Below are positions 25,055 to 34,529 of a stretch of DNA of 64,000 bases, in pieces (position 1 is the first letter of the stretch; every line of letters starts with the position of its first letter). This DNA comes from Brevibacillus brevis NBRC 100599 (GTDB lineage: Bacteria > Bacillota > Bacilli > Brevibacillales > Brevibacillaceae). The stretch spans positions 5,506,001 to 5,570,000 of the forward strand of contig NC_012491.1 in NCBI RefSeq assembly GCF_000010165.1. The letters are read 5' to 3'. The notes beneath the pieces are model-generated. The model did not search any database. It worked only from the letters and a program-made list of their open reading frames with translations, and was not told the origin of the DNA. Made by a program: the position numbers and the translations under genes.

Positions 25055-26104
25055 ATGGAAACCATAGTGGAGGAGCAAACGACTCCATTTCAACAATTTA
25101 AAAATGAACATGATAAATTAACGTCCGCCGAGCAAGGAAAGCTTTGGGCTACATATGTTGGAAATACCATGTCGGTTTGCGTGTTGAGTTATATGCTAAA
25201 TCATGTTGAGGATCAAGAGGTCAAGAAAATACTCGAACACTCTTTACAATTGTCTAACCAATTTTTACAATCGCTAAAAGGAATATTTGCAAAAGAAAAC
25301 TACCCGCTTCCCGTAGGATTCACAAATGAAGATGTCAATATAACCGCACCAAGATTATTTGAAGATGAATTTTACCTTCATTACCTGAAATATGTTGCTA
25401 AGGCAGGAATAAGCCTATATGGGATCGCAATCCCTTTAGTTACAAGAGATGATACTCGAGAGTTTTTTACTTCATGTATCAATCAAACAGTCAACCTCAT
25501 TAATATCGTAAATACTGCATTGCTTAAAAAAGGACTGCTAATCAAACCACCCTATATTCCGTATCCGGAAGCGGTGGATTTTGTAGAGAAACACAGCTAT
25601 CATAATGGTTTTTTTGGTCGTGTTCGCCCCCTGCAGGCTCTTGAGATCACGCATCTTTACGATAACGTTGAAAATAATGCGACAAGCAAAGCCGTATTGG
25701 TTGGCTTTAGTCAGGCTGCGAAATCTAATCAGTCAAAGGCGTATTTTCGACGAGGGGAAGAAATAGCTTCCAAGCATTACGAAACCTTTAGCGGGATTCT
25801 GCAGGAGGAAGGTTTAACATCCCCTCCCATTCTTGATCAGTTGGTGACCACCTCCACCTCTGCACCTTTCTCAGATCGATTAATGCTGTTTCATAAGTTA
25901 GATATGTATGCAGTTAGAATAAGGGCTTATGGTAATGCAATATCTATGTGCGCAAGGCATGATGTAGCAACGAAATACGCTCGTTTTCTTGTCGAAGTTG
26001 GCAATTATGTCGAGGATGGATCAAATCTTTTGATTGAAAATGGTTGGCTGGAGCAGCCGCCTCAAGCTGTCGATCGAAATGCCCTTGCCTCTAATAGGCA
26101 TTAA
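25055..26104 (+). CDS. DUF3231-family protein
   Basis: A 349-aa protein built of two similar helical halves, each beginning with a stretch like LWATYVGNTMSVCVLSYML or TSKAVLVGFSQAAKSNQSKAYF. This fits the DUF3231 family of Bacillales, which I recall as tandem four-helix bundles with spore-related members; no catalytic function is established. CGGAGGGG stands before the ATG at 25055, and the in-frame start 57 bases earlier lacks a site. A terminator follows at 26196. Confidence 0.85.
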   Translation: METIVEEQTTPFQQFKNEHDKLTSAEQGKLWATYVGNTMSVCVLSYMLNHVEDQEVKKILEHSLQLSNQFLQSLKGIFAKENYPLPVGFTNEDVNITAPRLFEDEFYLHYLKYVAKAGISLYGIAIPLVTRDDTREFFTSCINQTVNLINIVNTALLKKGLLIKPPYIPYPEAVDFVEKHSYHNGFFGRVRPLQALEITHLYDNVENNATSKAVLVGFSQAAKSNQSKAYFRRGEEIASKHYETFSGILQEEGLTSPPILDQLVTTSTSAPFSDRLMLFHKLDMYAVRIRAYGNAISMCARHDVATKYARFLVEVGNYVEDGSNLLIENGWLEQPPQAVDRNALASNRH

Positions 26105-26195
26105 CCCTTTCACCGAGTGATGAAATTTGAGCAAGAAGTGCCCATGTTGATGGCTCTTTCACCACTTGCTGCCTAACCAATGACGCCTAATAAAG

Positions 26196-26236
26196 CTATG
26201 GCTCCTACCCGGTTTGGGAAGGAGCCATAGTTTTAT
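26196..26236 (+). terminator. Terminator of the DUF3231 gene
   Basis: CTATGGCTCC (26196-26205) pairs perfectly with GGAGCCATAG (26221-26230), followed by TTTTATATT. Confidence 0.85.
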
Positions 26237-26308
26237 ATTAACCGTTTGAAGTTCTTCAGGATTGTAAAAACCACCTCTTCAACACTAACAAACTGTAATA
26301 TATAAAAT

Positions 26309-26330
26309 AAAAAAACACCCACAAGGGGTG
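26309..26330 (-). terminator. Terminator of ssrA
   Basis: On the minus strand CACCC-CTTGT-GGGTG (26330-26316) is followed by TTTTTTT, 17 bases beyond the tmRNA 3' end. Confidence 0.8.
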
Positions 26331-26346
26331 CATAATTGATATGTAA

Positions 26347-26701
26347 GGTGGAGGCGGGGGGATTCGAACCCCCGTCCGAAAACAGCGATACATGAGCATC
26401 TCCGAGCGCAGTCACTCATTTAGATTTCGGTACCGGATTCGCGGAGTGACGCGCTGACCCGTTACCTAGCCTGATTGATCTTCTTCCTTCGGCTCCAGGC
26501 GGAAGCCTCCGGCGTATCCCACTAAAGTTGAGCGCTAGTCATGCCACATGGGCGATGGAATGGTAGCGCCTCACTGGTTATTAAGCAGCGAGAGAAAGTT
26601 GTTTGTTGCCAGTTAATGGCGTTCCGCGTTGTTGACGAGGTCCGCAGCCCCCCGGCTCGCTTCTCATGCTCTACCATCCCCGTCGAATCCAGAACGCCCC
26701 C
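26347..26701 (-). ncRNA. ssrA: Transfer-messenger RNA (tmRNA)
   Basis: About 355 bases. The 5' end GGGGGCG pairs with CGCCTCC near the 3' end to make the acceptor stem, and the T-arm GGGGG-TTCGAAT-CCCCC is intact. The tag frame ends in codons for GNKQLSLAA followed by TAA TAA, the hydrophobic LAA end that directs proteolysis. The encoded 3' end reads ACC then T, so the final A must be added or processed. It lies just downstream of smpB, its protein partner in ribosome rescue. A decayed relative of its 3' part lies at 17159-17330. Confidence 0.96.
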
Positions 26702-26716
26702 AGGTAGGTAAGAAAA

Positions 26717-26753
26717 AGTCTAAGTGAAGAGCCATTAAATCCACACCTAGACT
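26717..26753 (-). terminator. Hairpin between smpB and ssrA
   Basis: AGTCTAAGTG (26717-26726) pairs with CACCTAGACT (26744-26753), with one G-U. On the minus strand TTTTTC follows, ending only about ten bases before the ssrA 5' end. It may end the smpB mRNA or mark the processing boundary of a joint precursor. Confidence 0.65.
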
Positions 26754-26858
26754 GTATTGTACTAATAGTGTATTGGCTTTTTGTTGCTTATTAAATATAG
26801 CACAGGCGACAACCAAAACTCAACGTTGATTGCTGCCAAGCCTGCCAGTGCAATCCAA

Positions 26859-27332
26859 TCAGCCTTTTTGGCGTTCGCGCAGAGCACGCTCGATATCGCG
26901 CGTAGACTCTTTTTTCTTGAGGTCTTCACGCTTGTCGTAGTTCTTTTTCCCTTTGACAAGTGCGAGCTCGACCTTGGCCCAGCCGCCCTTCAAATAAATG
27001 CTAAGCGGGACCAGCGAATACCCTCTTTCGCGAATCAGACCATTGAGCTTGAGGATTTCCAAGCGACGCATCAGCAGCTTGCGTGTCCGCTCTGGCTCAT
27101 GGTTAAAGCGATTTCCTTGCTCGTACGGACTGATGTGCACATTGTACAGTAGCAATTCGCCATTCTGCACACGGGCGAAGCTGTCCTTGAGCTGGACACG
27201 TGACGCACGCACGGACTTGATCTCCGTACCGGTCAGCTCAATGCCTGCCTCGTATACTTGCTCGATGTGGTAATCGTGGCGCGCTTTTCGGTTTTGGGCG
27301 ATTGTCTTGGTTCCGGCCTTATCTTTTGACAT
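26859..27332 (-). CDS. smpB: SsrA-binding protein SmpB
   Basis: A 157-aa protein of the usual SmpB length. Signatures include [37 protein letters not shown] and the basic C-terminal tail GKKNYDKRE. It binds the tRNA-like part of tmRNA and brings it to stalled ribosomes. The ATG at 27332 with GAGGTGATC upstream is chosen; a GTG three codons earlier overlaps that site. Gene order rnr-smpB-ssrA is standard in Bacillales and places the whole rescue system together. Confidence 0.97.
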   Translation of the reverse strand: MSKDKAGTKTIAQNRKARHDYHIEQVYEAGIELTGTEIKSVRASRVQLKDSFARVQNGELLLYNVHISPYEQGNRFNHEPERTRKLLMRRLEILKLNGLIRERGYSLVPLSIYLKGGWAKVELALVKGKKNYDKREDLKKKESTRDIERALRERQKG

Positions 27333-27424
27333 GGAGATCACCTCACTTGTACGTACTGCGTTTCGTACCAGTTAGTCTAGCAAATTTTGCCCATTGTGGC
27401 AAGTCATTTACCCGGTAAATAGGC

Positions 27425-27470
27425 AACCCCGAAAAGGGAAACAGATCGCTCCGCGTGCTTTTCGGGGTTT
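27425..27470 (-). terminator. Hairpin between rnr and smpB
   Basis: AACCCCGAAAAG (27425-27436) pairs with CTTTTCGGGGTT (27458-27469) around a 21-base loop, just after the rnr stop. No long T-run follows on the minus strand, so it may be a partial terminator or an mRNA-stabilising 3' hairpin. Confidence 0.6.
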
Positions 27471-27480
27471 AAACAACTGT

Positions 27481-30003
27481 TTAACGGCGTTTCCGTTTCA
27501 CCTGACTGGCTACATTTTTGCGGGTCTTTTTCTTGGACTTGACGAGATCCTCCCAGAATCCCTTCTGGCGTTTCGTTGGGGTATCTCCTTCTCCCGCACC
27601 AATTGGCAGCACTTCTTCACCGCTCGATGCTTTGCCCGATCCAGCACGGCTAGGTGGTTTGTTCCCTTCCGCTTTGCGGCGATCCTTGTATTTCTGACGG
27701 ATTTCCGCTGGATGCTTTTTGTCCTTTTGTCGATCTGGTCTGCCTGGGCGATCTGGACGATCTGGACGGCCTGTACGTGAACGATCTTGTTGCTTGCCAC
27801 GTGTCGGCTTACGATCCCCGCCGCGACCATCAATTACGCGAGGCGTACGCTCACGGCTACCGCGGAAGCCAGCCTTCGGCATCCCGACGATTTCGAAGTC
27901 GATGGTGCGCTCATCCACGTTGACATTCGCTACACGTACCTCAACGACATCCCCGATTCGATACTGCTTGCCTGTACGCTCACCAACCAGTGCAAATATT
28001 TTTTCATGGTAATGATAGTAGTCGTCGGTCAAAAAGCTGACGTGCACCAAGCCTTCAATGGTATTAGGTAACTCGACGAAAATCCCAAACGAAGTGACGC
28101 TGGAGATGACGCCTTCGAATTCTTCTCCCACTCGCTCCAGCATGAACTCCGCTTTTTTCAGATCGTCTGTTTCACGCTCGGCATCCACAGCCAAACGTTC
28201 ACGCTGAGACGCATGCTCCGCGATTACTGGCATTTGCTCTGCCCAGTACCCTAGACGTTTTTCTGAGATTTGGTTCCCCAGCTCGATCCATTCGCGAATG
28301 CGTCGGTGGACGATTAGGTCGGGATAACGGCGAATCGGTGAAGTAAAATGGGTATAAAACTCCGTAGACAAGCCGTAATGCCCAAGACTTTCCGCGTCGT
28401 AGCGCGCTTGCTTCATCGAGCGCAGCATGACGGTGCTGATAATAATTTCTTCCGGCGTTCCTTTTACCTCTTCCAGCAACTGTTGCAATGCACGTGGATG
28501 AACAGAATTGCCCTTCCCGCGGATCGAGTAGCCAAAATTCGTGATGAACTCCATGAAGGCCATGAGCTTTTCAGCGTTCGGGTCTTCGTGAATCCGATAC
28601 ATGAACGGCTGCTTCATCCAGTGGAAATGCTCCGCCACTGTTTCGTTGGCAGCGAGCATGAACTCCTCGATGATCTGCTCCGCAATCGATCTCGTACGGA
28701 AGCCGATTTCTGTAGGGGTTCCCTCTTCATCGACGTAAATTTTCGCTTCGCGGAAGTCGAAGTCAATAGCGCCACGCTGCATCCGTTTTTTACGCAGCTT
28801 CAAGGCCAGCTCTTTCATATCCTCGAACATCGGGACGAGTCTGCTGTACTTCTCGGTTAAGGCTTCGTCCTTGTCTTCCAAAATACTGCGTACATCTGCA
28901 TACGTCATGCGCTCATCTGTCCGAATCACGCTCAAAAAGATGTCGTACTTGACGGTGTTTCCGCCCGCATCCATCTCCATATCGCAGGAAATTGTCAATC
29001 GATCTACCTGCGGATTGAGACTGCATATGCCGTTGGACAAGCGATGTGGCAGCATCGGGATCACGCGGTCAACTAAGTAGACACTGGTTCCGCGACGATA
29101 CGCCTCATTGTCCAGCTGAGACTTTTCACGAACATAGTAGCTGACGTCAGCGATATGCACGCCGAGTCTTAGGTTTCCGTTTGGCAGCCTCTCCAGGGAA
29201 ACGGCATCGTCCAAGTCTTTGGCATCCGCACCGTCGATCGTAACCATCATTCGCTCACGCAAGTCACGACGACCGCTGATTTCCTCCTCGGAAATCTCAT
29301 CTGGTGCTGCCTCTGCCTCTGCTAACACGTCCTCTGGAAATGCTTCTGGCAGGTTGAACTTGCGGATGATCGACAGGATATCGACGCCCGGATCGTTCTT
29401 ATGGCCAAGAATCTCGACGACCTCACCCTCAGGATTCACTCGGCCCTCTGGGTAACGAACGATGTTCACGACTACCTTGTGACCATCTACAGCTCCGTTG
29501 AAGGAGTCTTTCGGGATGAAAATATCTTTGCCGATTCGCTTTTCGTCGGGGATCACAAACGCGTAATGCCTCTCGTCCTTAAATGTCCCAACGACCTGCT
29601 TGATTCCGCGCTCGACAATGCGGATGATCTGCCCTTCCAGACGATTGCCGCCCGCTTCTTTTTCCACGCGGACAAAAACCGTATCGCCATGGAGCGCCCC
29701 ATTCATATCATTCGCATGTACATATACGTCATCCGAGTCAGGTGTCTCCGGGATCACAAATCCGAAGCCCTTCGGATGACTTTGCAGACGTCCACGTACC
29801 AGATTCATTTTTTCAGGCACACCATACCGATTCGCCCTGGTGCGGATCACCTCTCCGCTCGCTTCCAGTGCATTCAGTGTTTTCACAAGCTCCTTGAACT
29901 TAGCAGAATCCTTGATTCCAAATGCTTCTTCCAGTTCCCTCACCGTCATCGGGTGGTATGCTTGCTCTCGCATAAACGCGAGTATTTTTTCTTGATCTTC
30001 CAT
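27481..30003 (-). CDS. rnr: Ribonuclease R
   Basis: An 840-aa 3'-5' exoribonuclease. Order of domains: N-terminal winged helix (about 1-65), cold-shock domains (about 70-220), the RNB catalytic domain with [13 protein letters not shown] and later [20 protein letters not shown], an S1 domain around [16 protein letters not shown], and a long Lys/Arg-rich tail. The tail is unusually repetitive ([13 protein letters not shown]). RNase R degrades structured RNA and the faulty mRNAs released by trans-translation, which agrees with smpB and ssrA downstream. AAAGGAGG precedes the ATG. Confidence 0.97.
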   Translation of the reverse strand: MEDQEKILAFMREQAYHPMTVRELEEAFGIKDSAKFKELVKTLNALEASGEVIRTRANRYGVPEKMNLVRGRLQSHPKGFGFVIPETPDSDDVYVHANDMNGALHGDTVFVRVEKEAGGNRLEGQIIRIVERGIKQVVGTFKDERHYAFVIPDEKRIGKDIFIPKDSFNGAVDGHKVVVNIVRYPEGRVNPEGEVVEILGHKNDPGVDILSIIRKFNLPEAFPEDVLAEAEAAPDEISEEEISGRRDLRERMMVTIDGADAKDLDDAVSLERLPNGNLRLGVHIADVSYYVREKSQLDNEAYRRGTSVYLVDRVIPMLPHRLSNGICSLNPQVDRLTISCDMEMDAGGNTVKYDIFLSVIRTDERMTYADVRSILEDKDEALTEKYSRLVPMFEDMKELALKLRKKRMQRGAIDFDFREAKIYVDEEGTPTEIGFRTRSIAEQIIEEFMLAANETVAEHFHWMKQPFMYRIHEDPNAEKLMAFMEFITNFGYSIRGKGNSVHPRALQQLLEEVKGTPEEIIISTVMLRSMKQARYDAESLGHYGLSTEFYTHFTSPIRRYPDLIVHRRIREWIELGNQISEKRLGYWAEQMPVIAEHASQRERLAVDAERETDDLKKAEFMLERVGEEFEGVISSVTSFGIFVELPNTIEGLVHVSFLTDDYYHYHEKIFALVGERTGKQYRIGDVVEVRVANVNVDERTIDFEIVGMPKAGFRGSRERTPRVIDGRGGDRKPTRGKQQDRSRTGRPDRPDRPGRPDRQKDKKHPAEIRQKYKDRRKAEGNKPPSRAGSGKASSGEEVLPIGAGEGDTPTKRQKGFWEDLVKSKKKTRKNVASQVKRKRR

Positions 30004-30098
30004 TCACAAACCTCCTTTTTCGCGTGGCATTCCCGCGTTTCTCTATGACCATCCTATTATGTAGTATTCACCGTTCCCGCATATCGCAATCGGAATAG

Positions 30099-30130
30099 AG
30101 AAAAAGACAGCAAGTTGCACTCGCTGTCTT
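30099..30130 (-). terminator. Terminator of secG
   Basis: AAGACAGC (30104-30111) and GCTGTCTT (30123-30130) form the stem; on the minus strand TTTTTC follows the stem. It lies 16 bases beyond the secG stop. Confidence 0.8.
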
Positions 30131-30145
30131 CCGGCCATTCGTCTA

Positions 30146-30388
30146 TTACGCTCCTGATTTCAAGAAATACCCGAGCAAAATCGCAAAAATCATGAAGCCA
30201 ACCGCAAATACAACGGTCAGTTTCCCTAAAAGTGCGTCAATCCCGCGGGCTTTTTGTTTGCCCATCAGTTGCTCTGCGCCGCCACCAATCGCTCCGGAAA
30301 GGCCGGCACTTTTTCCCGATTGCAGCAACACGACGATAATTAAGCCAATACTTGCGATCACAAGTAAAATTTTCGCAGCCAATGCCAT
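30146..30388 (-). CDS. secG: Protein translocase subunit SecG
   Basis: An 80-aa protein with two membrane helices (LLVIASIGLIIVVLLQSG and LTVVFAVGFMIFAILLGYF). Between them lies the Gly-rich GLSGAIGGGAEQL segment that marks SecG. It is the auxiliary subunit of the SecYEG channel. GAGGTGA is directly against a first ATG at 30394, so the ATG two codons later is the better start. It lies upstream of rnr in the same direction, as in other Bacillales, with its own terminator. Confidence 0.95.
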   Translation of the reverse strand: MALAAKILLVIASIGLIIVVLLQSGKSAGLSGAIGGGAEQLMGKQKARGIDALLGKLTVVFAVGFMIFAILLGYFLKSGA

Positions 30389-30669
30389 TTTCATTCACCT
30401 CAAAACGTATTTCCAAGGCGGAAAAAACCAATACAACAACTTTATCACACTTGTCTGGTAACAGCAACCCGCTAACCCTTCCATTATAAGAGAAATTCTC
30501 TCAAATAATATTGACCGTTATAAGGTAGACTAAGAGCAACGTGTTTTTACGAAAAAATGGCAAATTGTGTACTTTCTTTGTCTTGTTGGGTAGTCGCCTT
30601 GATATTGTCAAACTTTTGCCGTAAAATTACAATGAAACTTTATAATTCGCTTTGGGAGGTCTTTGTCAG

Positions 30670-31065
30670 ATGGCTGGGTCCAACAAAAAAGACATGAATC
30701 AAAACGATGTAATTGATTCCGCGAAGGCCTTTTTCACTTCGTTTGGTATCTTGTTTCTTGTTTTTCTCATTGCACTCGTAGGATCAATCATTTTCCCACC
30801 AAAACATGGCGAAGAAGCAAATGGTGGCGGCGCACCAACTGCACAAATTGACGCTGCTGCTGTATTTAAACAAAATTGCTCTTCCTGTCATGGTCAAAAT
30901 CTCGAAGGCATTGCAGGTCCAAACCTGACAAAAATTGGAGCAACGCTCAGCGCTGACGACATTGCTAAAATCATCAAAGAAGGTAAAGGCGGCATGCCCC
31001 CTGGAATGCTAAAGAAACAACCAGAAATTCAAGCGGTTTCACAGTGGCTGTCGGAGAAGAAATAA
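30670..31065 (+). CDS. Membrane-anchored c-type cytochrome (c550/c551-like)
   Basis: A 131-aa protein: one N-terminal membrane helix (TSFGILFLVFLIALVGSIIF) that stays as an anchor, a Gly/Ala-rich linker, then a class I cytochrome c domain. The heme site is CSSCH, and the distal Met is in GGMPPGM. It resembles the CccA-type cytochromes of Bacillus, which carry electrons to cytochrome oxidase outside the membrane. GGGAGG lies ten bases before the ATG at 30670. It is monocistronic with a strong terminator. I did not see cytochrome maturation genes nearby. Confidence 0.93.
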   Translation: MAGSNKKDMNQNDVIDSAKAFFTSFGILFLVFLIALVGSIIFPPKHGEEANGGGAPTAQIDAAAVFKQNCSSCHGQNLEGIAGPNLTKIGATLSADDIAKIIKEGKGGMPPGMLKKQPEIQAVSQWLSEKK

Positions 31066-31089
31066 GTACATAGATAGCCTGTAAGAAAG

Positions 31090-31124
31090 AAACACCGAAG
31101 ACTTGTCCTCTTCGGTGTTTTCCG
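31090..31124 (+). terminator. Terminator of the cytochrome gene
   Basis: AAACACCGAAGA (31090-31101) pairs with TCTTCGGTGTTT (31109-31120), followed by a T-run, 24 bases after the stop and just upstream of fetA. Confidence 0.9.
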
Positions 31125-31147
31125 CGTTAATGGGGAGGCTTTTATAT

Positions 31148-31900
31148 ATGACCATCCAGATTGAAGCTTTGGGGAAACAAATCCACTCCTCTACGAGTAC
31201 ATGGTTGTTCCGTGACGTAAACGCCAGCATTATGGAGCCTACGATTATTGGAATTCTGGGAAAATCAGGCCAGGGAAAAAGCACCTTGCTTCGTATTTTA
31301 GGTCGTCTTCTGCAACCTGACGCCGGTACGGTTTTCTTGGAAAAGAAAGAAATGTCACTGTGGGACCCGAGAGCTTGGCGAATGAAAATCAGCTATGTGG
31401 CACAGCAGGCTGTTATGCTGCCAGGCAGCGTGGAAGATAACCTGCGGACAGTAAGTACCCTGCATCAGCGTCCTTTTGATATGAAGCTCGCCTCCGATTT
31501 GATGGAGCAGTTATATATGGAAGAAATCGATTGGTCAAAACCAGCCACTCAACTGTCCGGCGGCGAAAAGCAACGGCTCGCTCTCGTTCGCAGCCTGATG
31601 CTTCAGCCATCTGTCCTGCTGCTAGATGAGGTCACCGCTTCCCTCGATACGAAAAGCAAGCAGGCAGCTGAGCGGCTCCTCGTCGATTTGCACCACCAAA
31701 CGGGCACGACCTTAATTTGGGTCACGCATGATTTAGAAGAAGCTCGAGTCGCTTGCAAGCGCATTTGGTTTATGGCCAACCACCAGCTCGCAGAGGACAC
31801 GGAATGTGAAGCGTTTTTCCACTCGCCCCAATCCGTGGAAGCTCGTGAATTTTTACAGGATGGAAATGTCCATGCTGCCCTGAGTGAGGTGCAGCGATGA
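31148..31900 (+). CDS. fetA: Iron-export-type ABC transporter ATP-binding protein FetA
   Basis: A 250-aa ATPase: Walker A GKSGQGKST, signature LSGGEKQRLALVRSL, Walker B VLLLDEVTASLD and the switch His in WVTHDLEEA. The pairing with a FetB-type permease, the gene overlap (ATGA) and the sequence style agree with E. coli FetAB and B. subtilis YbbL/YbbM, linked to iron export and oxidative stress. GGGGAGG precedes the ATG at 31148. No Fur or PerR box was seen immediately upstream. Confidence 0.88.
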   Translation: MTIQIEALGKQIHSSTSTWLFRDVNASIMEPTIIGILGKSGQGKSTLLRILGRLLQPDAGTVFLEKKEMSLWDPRAWRMKISYVAQQAVMLPGSVEDNLRTVSTLHQRPFDMKLASDLMEQLYMEEIDWSKPATQLSGGEKQRLALVRSLMLQPSVLLLDEVTASLDTKSKQAAERLLVDLHHQTGTTLIWVTHDLEEARVACKRIWFMANHQLAEDTECEAFFHSPQSVEAREFLQDGNVHAALSEVQR

Positions 31901-32661
31901 CACATACGTTTACGGGTTCATACATGTGGCTACTCTTTGCCTATGCCTTTGTTTTCATTGCCCTCCTGCTCTCTGTTTGGCAGAAGCTCGGTTTGGAAAA
32001 AGACATTTTGATTGGCACCATCCGCTCTACCGTTCAATTGCTTGCGATCGGCTACGTCCTACATTTTGTCTTTGCTGCCGACAGTGTCTGGTTTATATTA
32101 TTGATCATTCTCATGATGATCTTAGTCGCTTCGTGGAACGCTGCCAGCAGAGCGAAGCAATTAACGGGGATCTTTTGGCGGATCTCCCTTTCACTTGCGA
32201 TAACACAAATCATCACAATGGGACTGTTGGTTATACTCGGGCTTGTCTCTCCCACGCCGCAGTACCTCATTCCGATGAGCGGCATGATTATAGGCAGCTC
32301 TATGATCGTCACGAGCCTTTTTCTCACGCATATGAACAGAGAAGTTGAAGCCTCTCGTGGGGAAATTGAAACACTGCTGTGTCTGGGAGCCACTACTCGC
32401 CAAGCCGTGCATGTGGTGTTGAAGCGCGCCGTCAAAGCGAGCATGATCCCTACCTTTGACACGATGAAAACAATCGGACTCGTCCAATTGCCAGGGATGA
32501 TGACCGGCATGATTGTCGCGGGTGCCAGTCCCATCGAGGCCGTGCGCTACCAAATCCTCATTATGCTCAGTTTCAGCTCCTCAGCTGCCATTTCGGCAGT
32601 TCTGATCAGCATGCTCAGCTATCAGCTCTGGTTTACGCGGGACTCCATGCTCCACTCTTAA
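31897..32661 (+). CDS. fetB: Iron-export-type ABC permease FetB
   Basis: A 254-aa membrane protein with about seven helices. FetB/UPF0014 marks are IGTIRSTVQLLAIGYVL near the N-terminus, LIPMSGMIIGSSM, and VQLPGMMTGMIVAGASP followed by EAVRYQILIM. Its start overlaps the fetA stop by four bases, so translation is coupled. Together they would form an exporter; iron as substrate is taken from the family, not from this sequence. Confidence 0.9.
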   Translation: MTHTFTGSYMWLLFAYAFVFIALLLSVWQKLGLEKDILIGTIRSTVQLLAIGYVLHFVFAADSVWFILLIILMMILVASWNAASRAKQLTGIFWRISLSLAITQIITMGLLVILGLVSPTPQYLIPMSGMIIGSSMIVTSLFLTHMNREVEASRGEIETLLCLGATTRQAVHVVLKRAVKASMIPTFDTMKTIGLVQLPGMMTGMIVAGASPIEAVRYQILIMLSFSSSAAISAVLISMLSYQLWFTRDSMLHS

Positions 32662-32670
32662 ATGCACACA

Positions 32671-32704
32671 CTGTCGGACCTTTGTTTCCGGCAGTTTTTT
32701 TTGT
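32671..32704 (+). terminator. Terminator of fetAB
   Basis: CTGTCGGA (32671-32678) pairs with TCCGGCAG (32687-32694), one G-U, followed by ten T. Confidence 0.9.
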
Positions 32705-32769
32705 TTTTGTAATGAAATGCACCCTGAGTCGTCAAATTACAAGTAGAACGAACAAAAGGTGGTTCAGCT

Positions 32770-33294
32770 ATGGACAAAAACGGTTTAATGGAGCAATGGT
32801 TCCTTCGCTATGGCGATGATATTTACAAATTTCTTATTTACTACACAGGAACCCGCGATGTAGAGGACCTCGTTCAGGATGTCTTTTTAAAAGCGCTTCG
32901 GTCTCTGGACGCATTCGAAGGCAGATCGCAACCGAAAACTTGGCTATTGACGATCGCGAGGAATACCGCCATCGATCATAAACGAAAGCAACGTCTACGT
33001 AACTGGCTGCCAGATAAATGGCTGGCGAATGTAGAGACGGAAGAAAAAACACCGGAAGAAATTCTGAACGTACATGAGGAGCAGCAGGCACTTTACCATG
33101 CAATCCGTGACGTAAAACCCGCTTTTCGGGAGGTACTCATTTTGCGTGGAGTCAAAGGACTGTCCTCCAAGGAGACCGCTGAAATACTGGGGTGGTCCGA
33201 AAACAAAGTCAACGTGACATTGCACCGTGCCATGAAAGCCGTCAGAGAAATACTTGAGCGTGAGAAAAAGGAGATGATTGGCGATGCAATCTAA
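32770..33294 (+). CDS. ECF-family RNA polymerase sigma factor (SigX-like)
   Basis: A 174-aa sigma factor with region 2 (DVEDLVQDVFLKALRSLDAFEGRS and KTWLLTIARNTAIDHKRK) and region 4 (REVLILRGVKGLSSKETAEILGWSENKVNVTLHRAMKAVRE). The opening and the FEGRS-KTWLL pattern recall B. subtilis SigX. AAAGGTGG lies before the ATG. The next gene overlaps its end and encodes a membrane protein, the usual place for the anti-sigma factor. The promoters it controls cannot be deduced here. Confidence 0.93.
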   Translation: MDKNGLMEQWFLRYGDDIYKFLIYYTGTRDVEDLVQDVFLKALRSLDAFEGRSQPKTWLLTIARNTAIDHKRKQRLRNWLPDKWLANVETEEKTPEEILNVHEEQQALYHAIRDVKPAFREVLILRGVKGLSSKETAEILGWSENKVNVTLHRAMKAVREILEREKKEMIGDAI

Positions 33295-34522
33295 TTCAGA
33301 CCATGACTTACTAGCTAAATTGAAGGGGATGCCTGATATGAAAATGAACGGAGAACAAAAGCACGAGATCGTGTCTGCTATTCGCCAAACAAATGTGAGC
33401 AAATCTGGGGGGACTGCTTCTTTTCGTGGTTTTTCTGCGCTTGGCAAGGGATTGGCCCTCTGCTCGGTACTTGCTGTGACTGTCTGGCTGGGAGCCTCAC
33501 TCCTTACGAATCAACCGCAGAGTACAATGCCAGACACCGTTGCGCCTATTGCTCCAAGCTCTCCTACCGCTTCTCCGGGACCAGCTCAAAACAACAGCGT
33601 AACAACACAGCCTATTCCGCAGTCAGAGGAGCTCTTGTCACAAATTCGCTCAAATGCTCAAGAAGGCAGAGTCATCTCCCTTCCATTCGTTCTGGAAAAA
33701 ACGATAGATGATATAGAAAAGGGCTGGGGAAAGCCTGAGAAAACCTACACAGCAAATGGTCTGATCTACTCCGCCTACCCGAAAAAAGAAGTCGTGTTTG
33801 GCTACAACAAAGGCATGCAGCTCGTAGACATGCACAGGACAGATTCTCGCTTGCAGCAAATCAGCCTGTCTGCTGTCGAAAAGATCTGGGGAAAACCGAG
33901 CCGTATCAGCGAGTTTGGCGATCGTACGATTTATACCTATGATGTGACGAGCAAATATCAGGTCAAGCTAATCTTCCAAGGAACAAAAAGCACGAACAAG
34001 GAAGACCTGATTCTTGTTGAATACCAGCTGTATTACCCGCAAGGAAACAAAAATCTCATGCTTTATGGGAACAATGCCGATTTGTTGCAAAGCGTGCGTG
34101 ATCTCGCCGGGAAAGGCCAAGTCTTTGGCAGTCAGTATCGTTTAGAAAAGGATGTATTCGATGACGCGGAAAAAGAGCTGGGCAAACCGGATGTCGTCTC
34201 TTTCGTCAATGGCATCACGTACAATACGTACCGGGATCTCAATCTAGTCTTTGCTTTTAACAAAGGAATGCAGATCGTTGATATTCGTTCCTATGATCCA
34301 CGCCTACAAGCAATCACACTTGCCGAGGTGCGTAAAACACTTGGGGAGCCAACAAGCAAAGTCACAACCGGCGGCCAAACCATCTACACCTACAAGGTAA
34401 CTCCTGATTACGAATTGAAATTCATTTTCTCAGGCATCATGACCGATGATCCAAACACAATCTACATCGATCACGTAAACATTTACTACCCACGTGGAAC
34501 TTTTAACAACATGGCGGGGTAA
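33284..34522 (+). CDS. Probable membrane anti-sigma factor with two DUF4309 domains
   Basis: A 412-aa single-pass protein: about 45 cytoplasmic residues, a helix (GLALCSVLAVTVWLGASLL), a Pro/Ser/Thr linker and then two homologous extracytoplasmic domains of about 140 residues. Each domain shows EKT or EKDV, G-KPE or GKPD, a YNKGMQLVD or FNKGMQIVD core and ends in YYP-G, which I recognise as the DUF4309 pattern. Overlap with the sigma gene suggests an anti-sigma role. The cytoplasmic part is short and has no zinc HxxxCxxC motif. The ATG at 33284 has GGAG ten bases upstream. Confidence 0.8.
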   Translation: MQSNSDHDLLAKLKGMPDMKMNGEQKHEIVSAIRQTNVSKSGGTASFRGFSALGKGLALCSVLAVTVWLGASLLTNQPQSTMPDTVAPIAPSSPTASPGPAQNNSVTTQPIPQSEELLSQIRSNAQEGRVISLPFVLEKTIDDIEKGWGKPEKTYTANGLIYSAYPKKEVVFGYNKGMQLVDMHRTDSRLQQISLSAVEKIWGKPSRISEFGDRTIYTYDVTSKYQVKLIFQGTKSTNKEDLILVEYQLYYPQGNKNLMLYGNNADLLQSVRDLAGKGQVFGSQYRLEKDVFDDAEKELGKPDVVSFVNGITYNTYRDLNLVFAFNKGMQIVDIRSYDPRLQAITLAEVRKTLGEPTSKVTTGGQTIYTYKVTPDYELKFIFSGIMTDDPNTIYIDHVNIYYPRGTFNNMAG

Positions 34523-34529
34523 CCACAAA

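Noticed and set aside
30481-30505. Inverted repeat AGAGAA/TTCTCT between secG and the cytochrome gene as a regulator site
   Set aside because: It does not match Fur, PerR, Zur, CtsR or LexA boxes, and short AT-rich palindromes are expected by chance.
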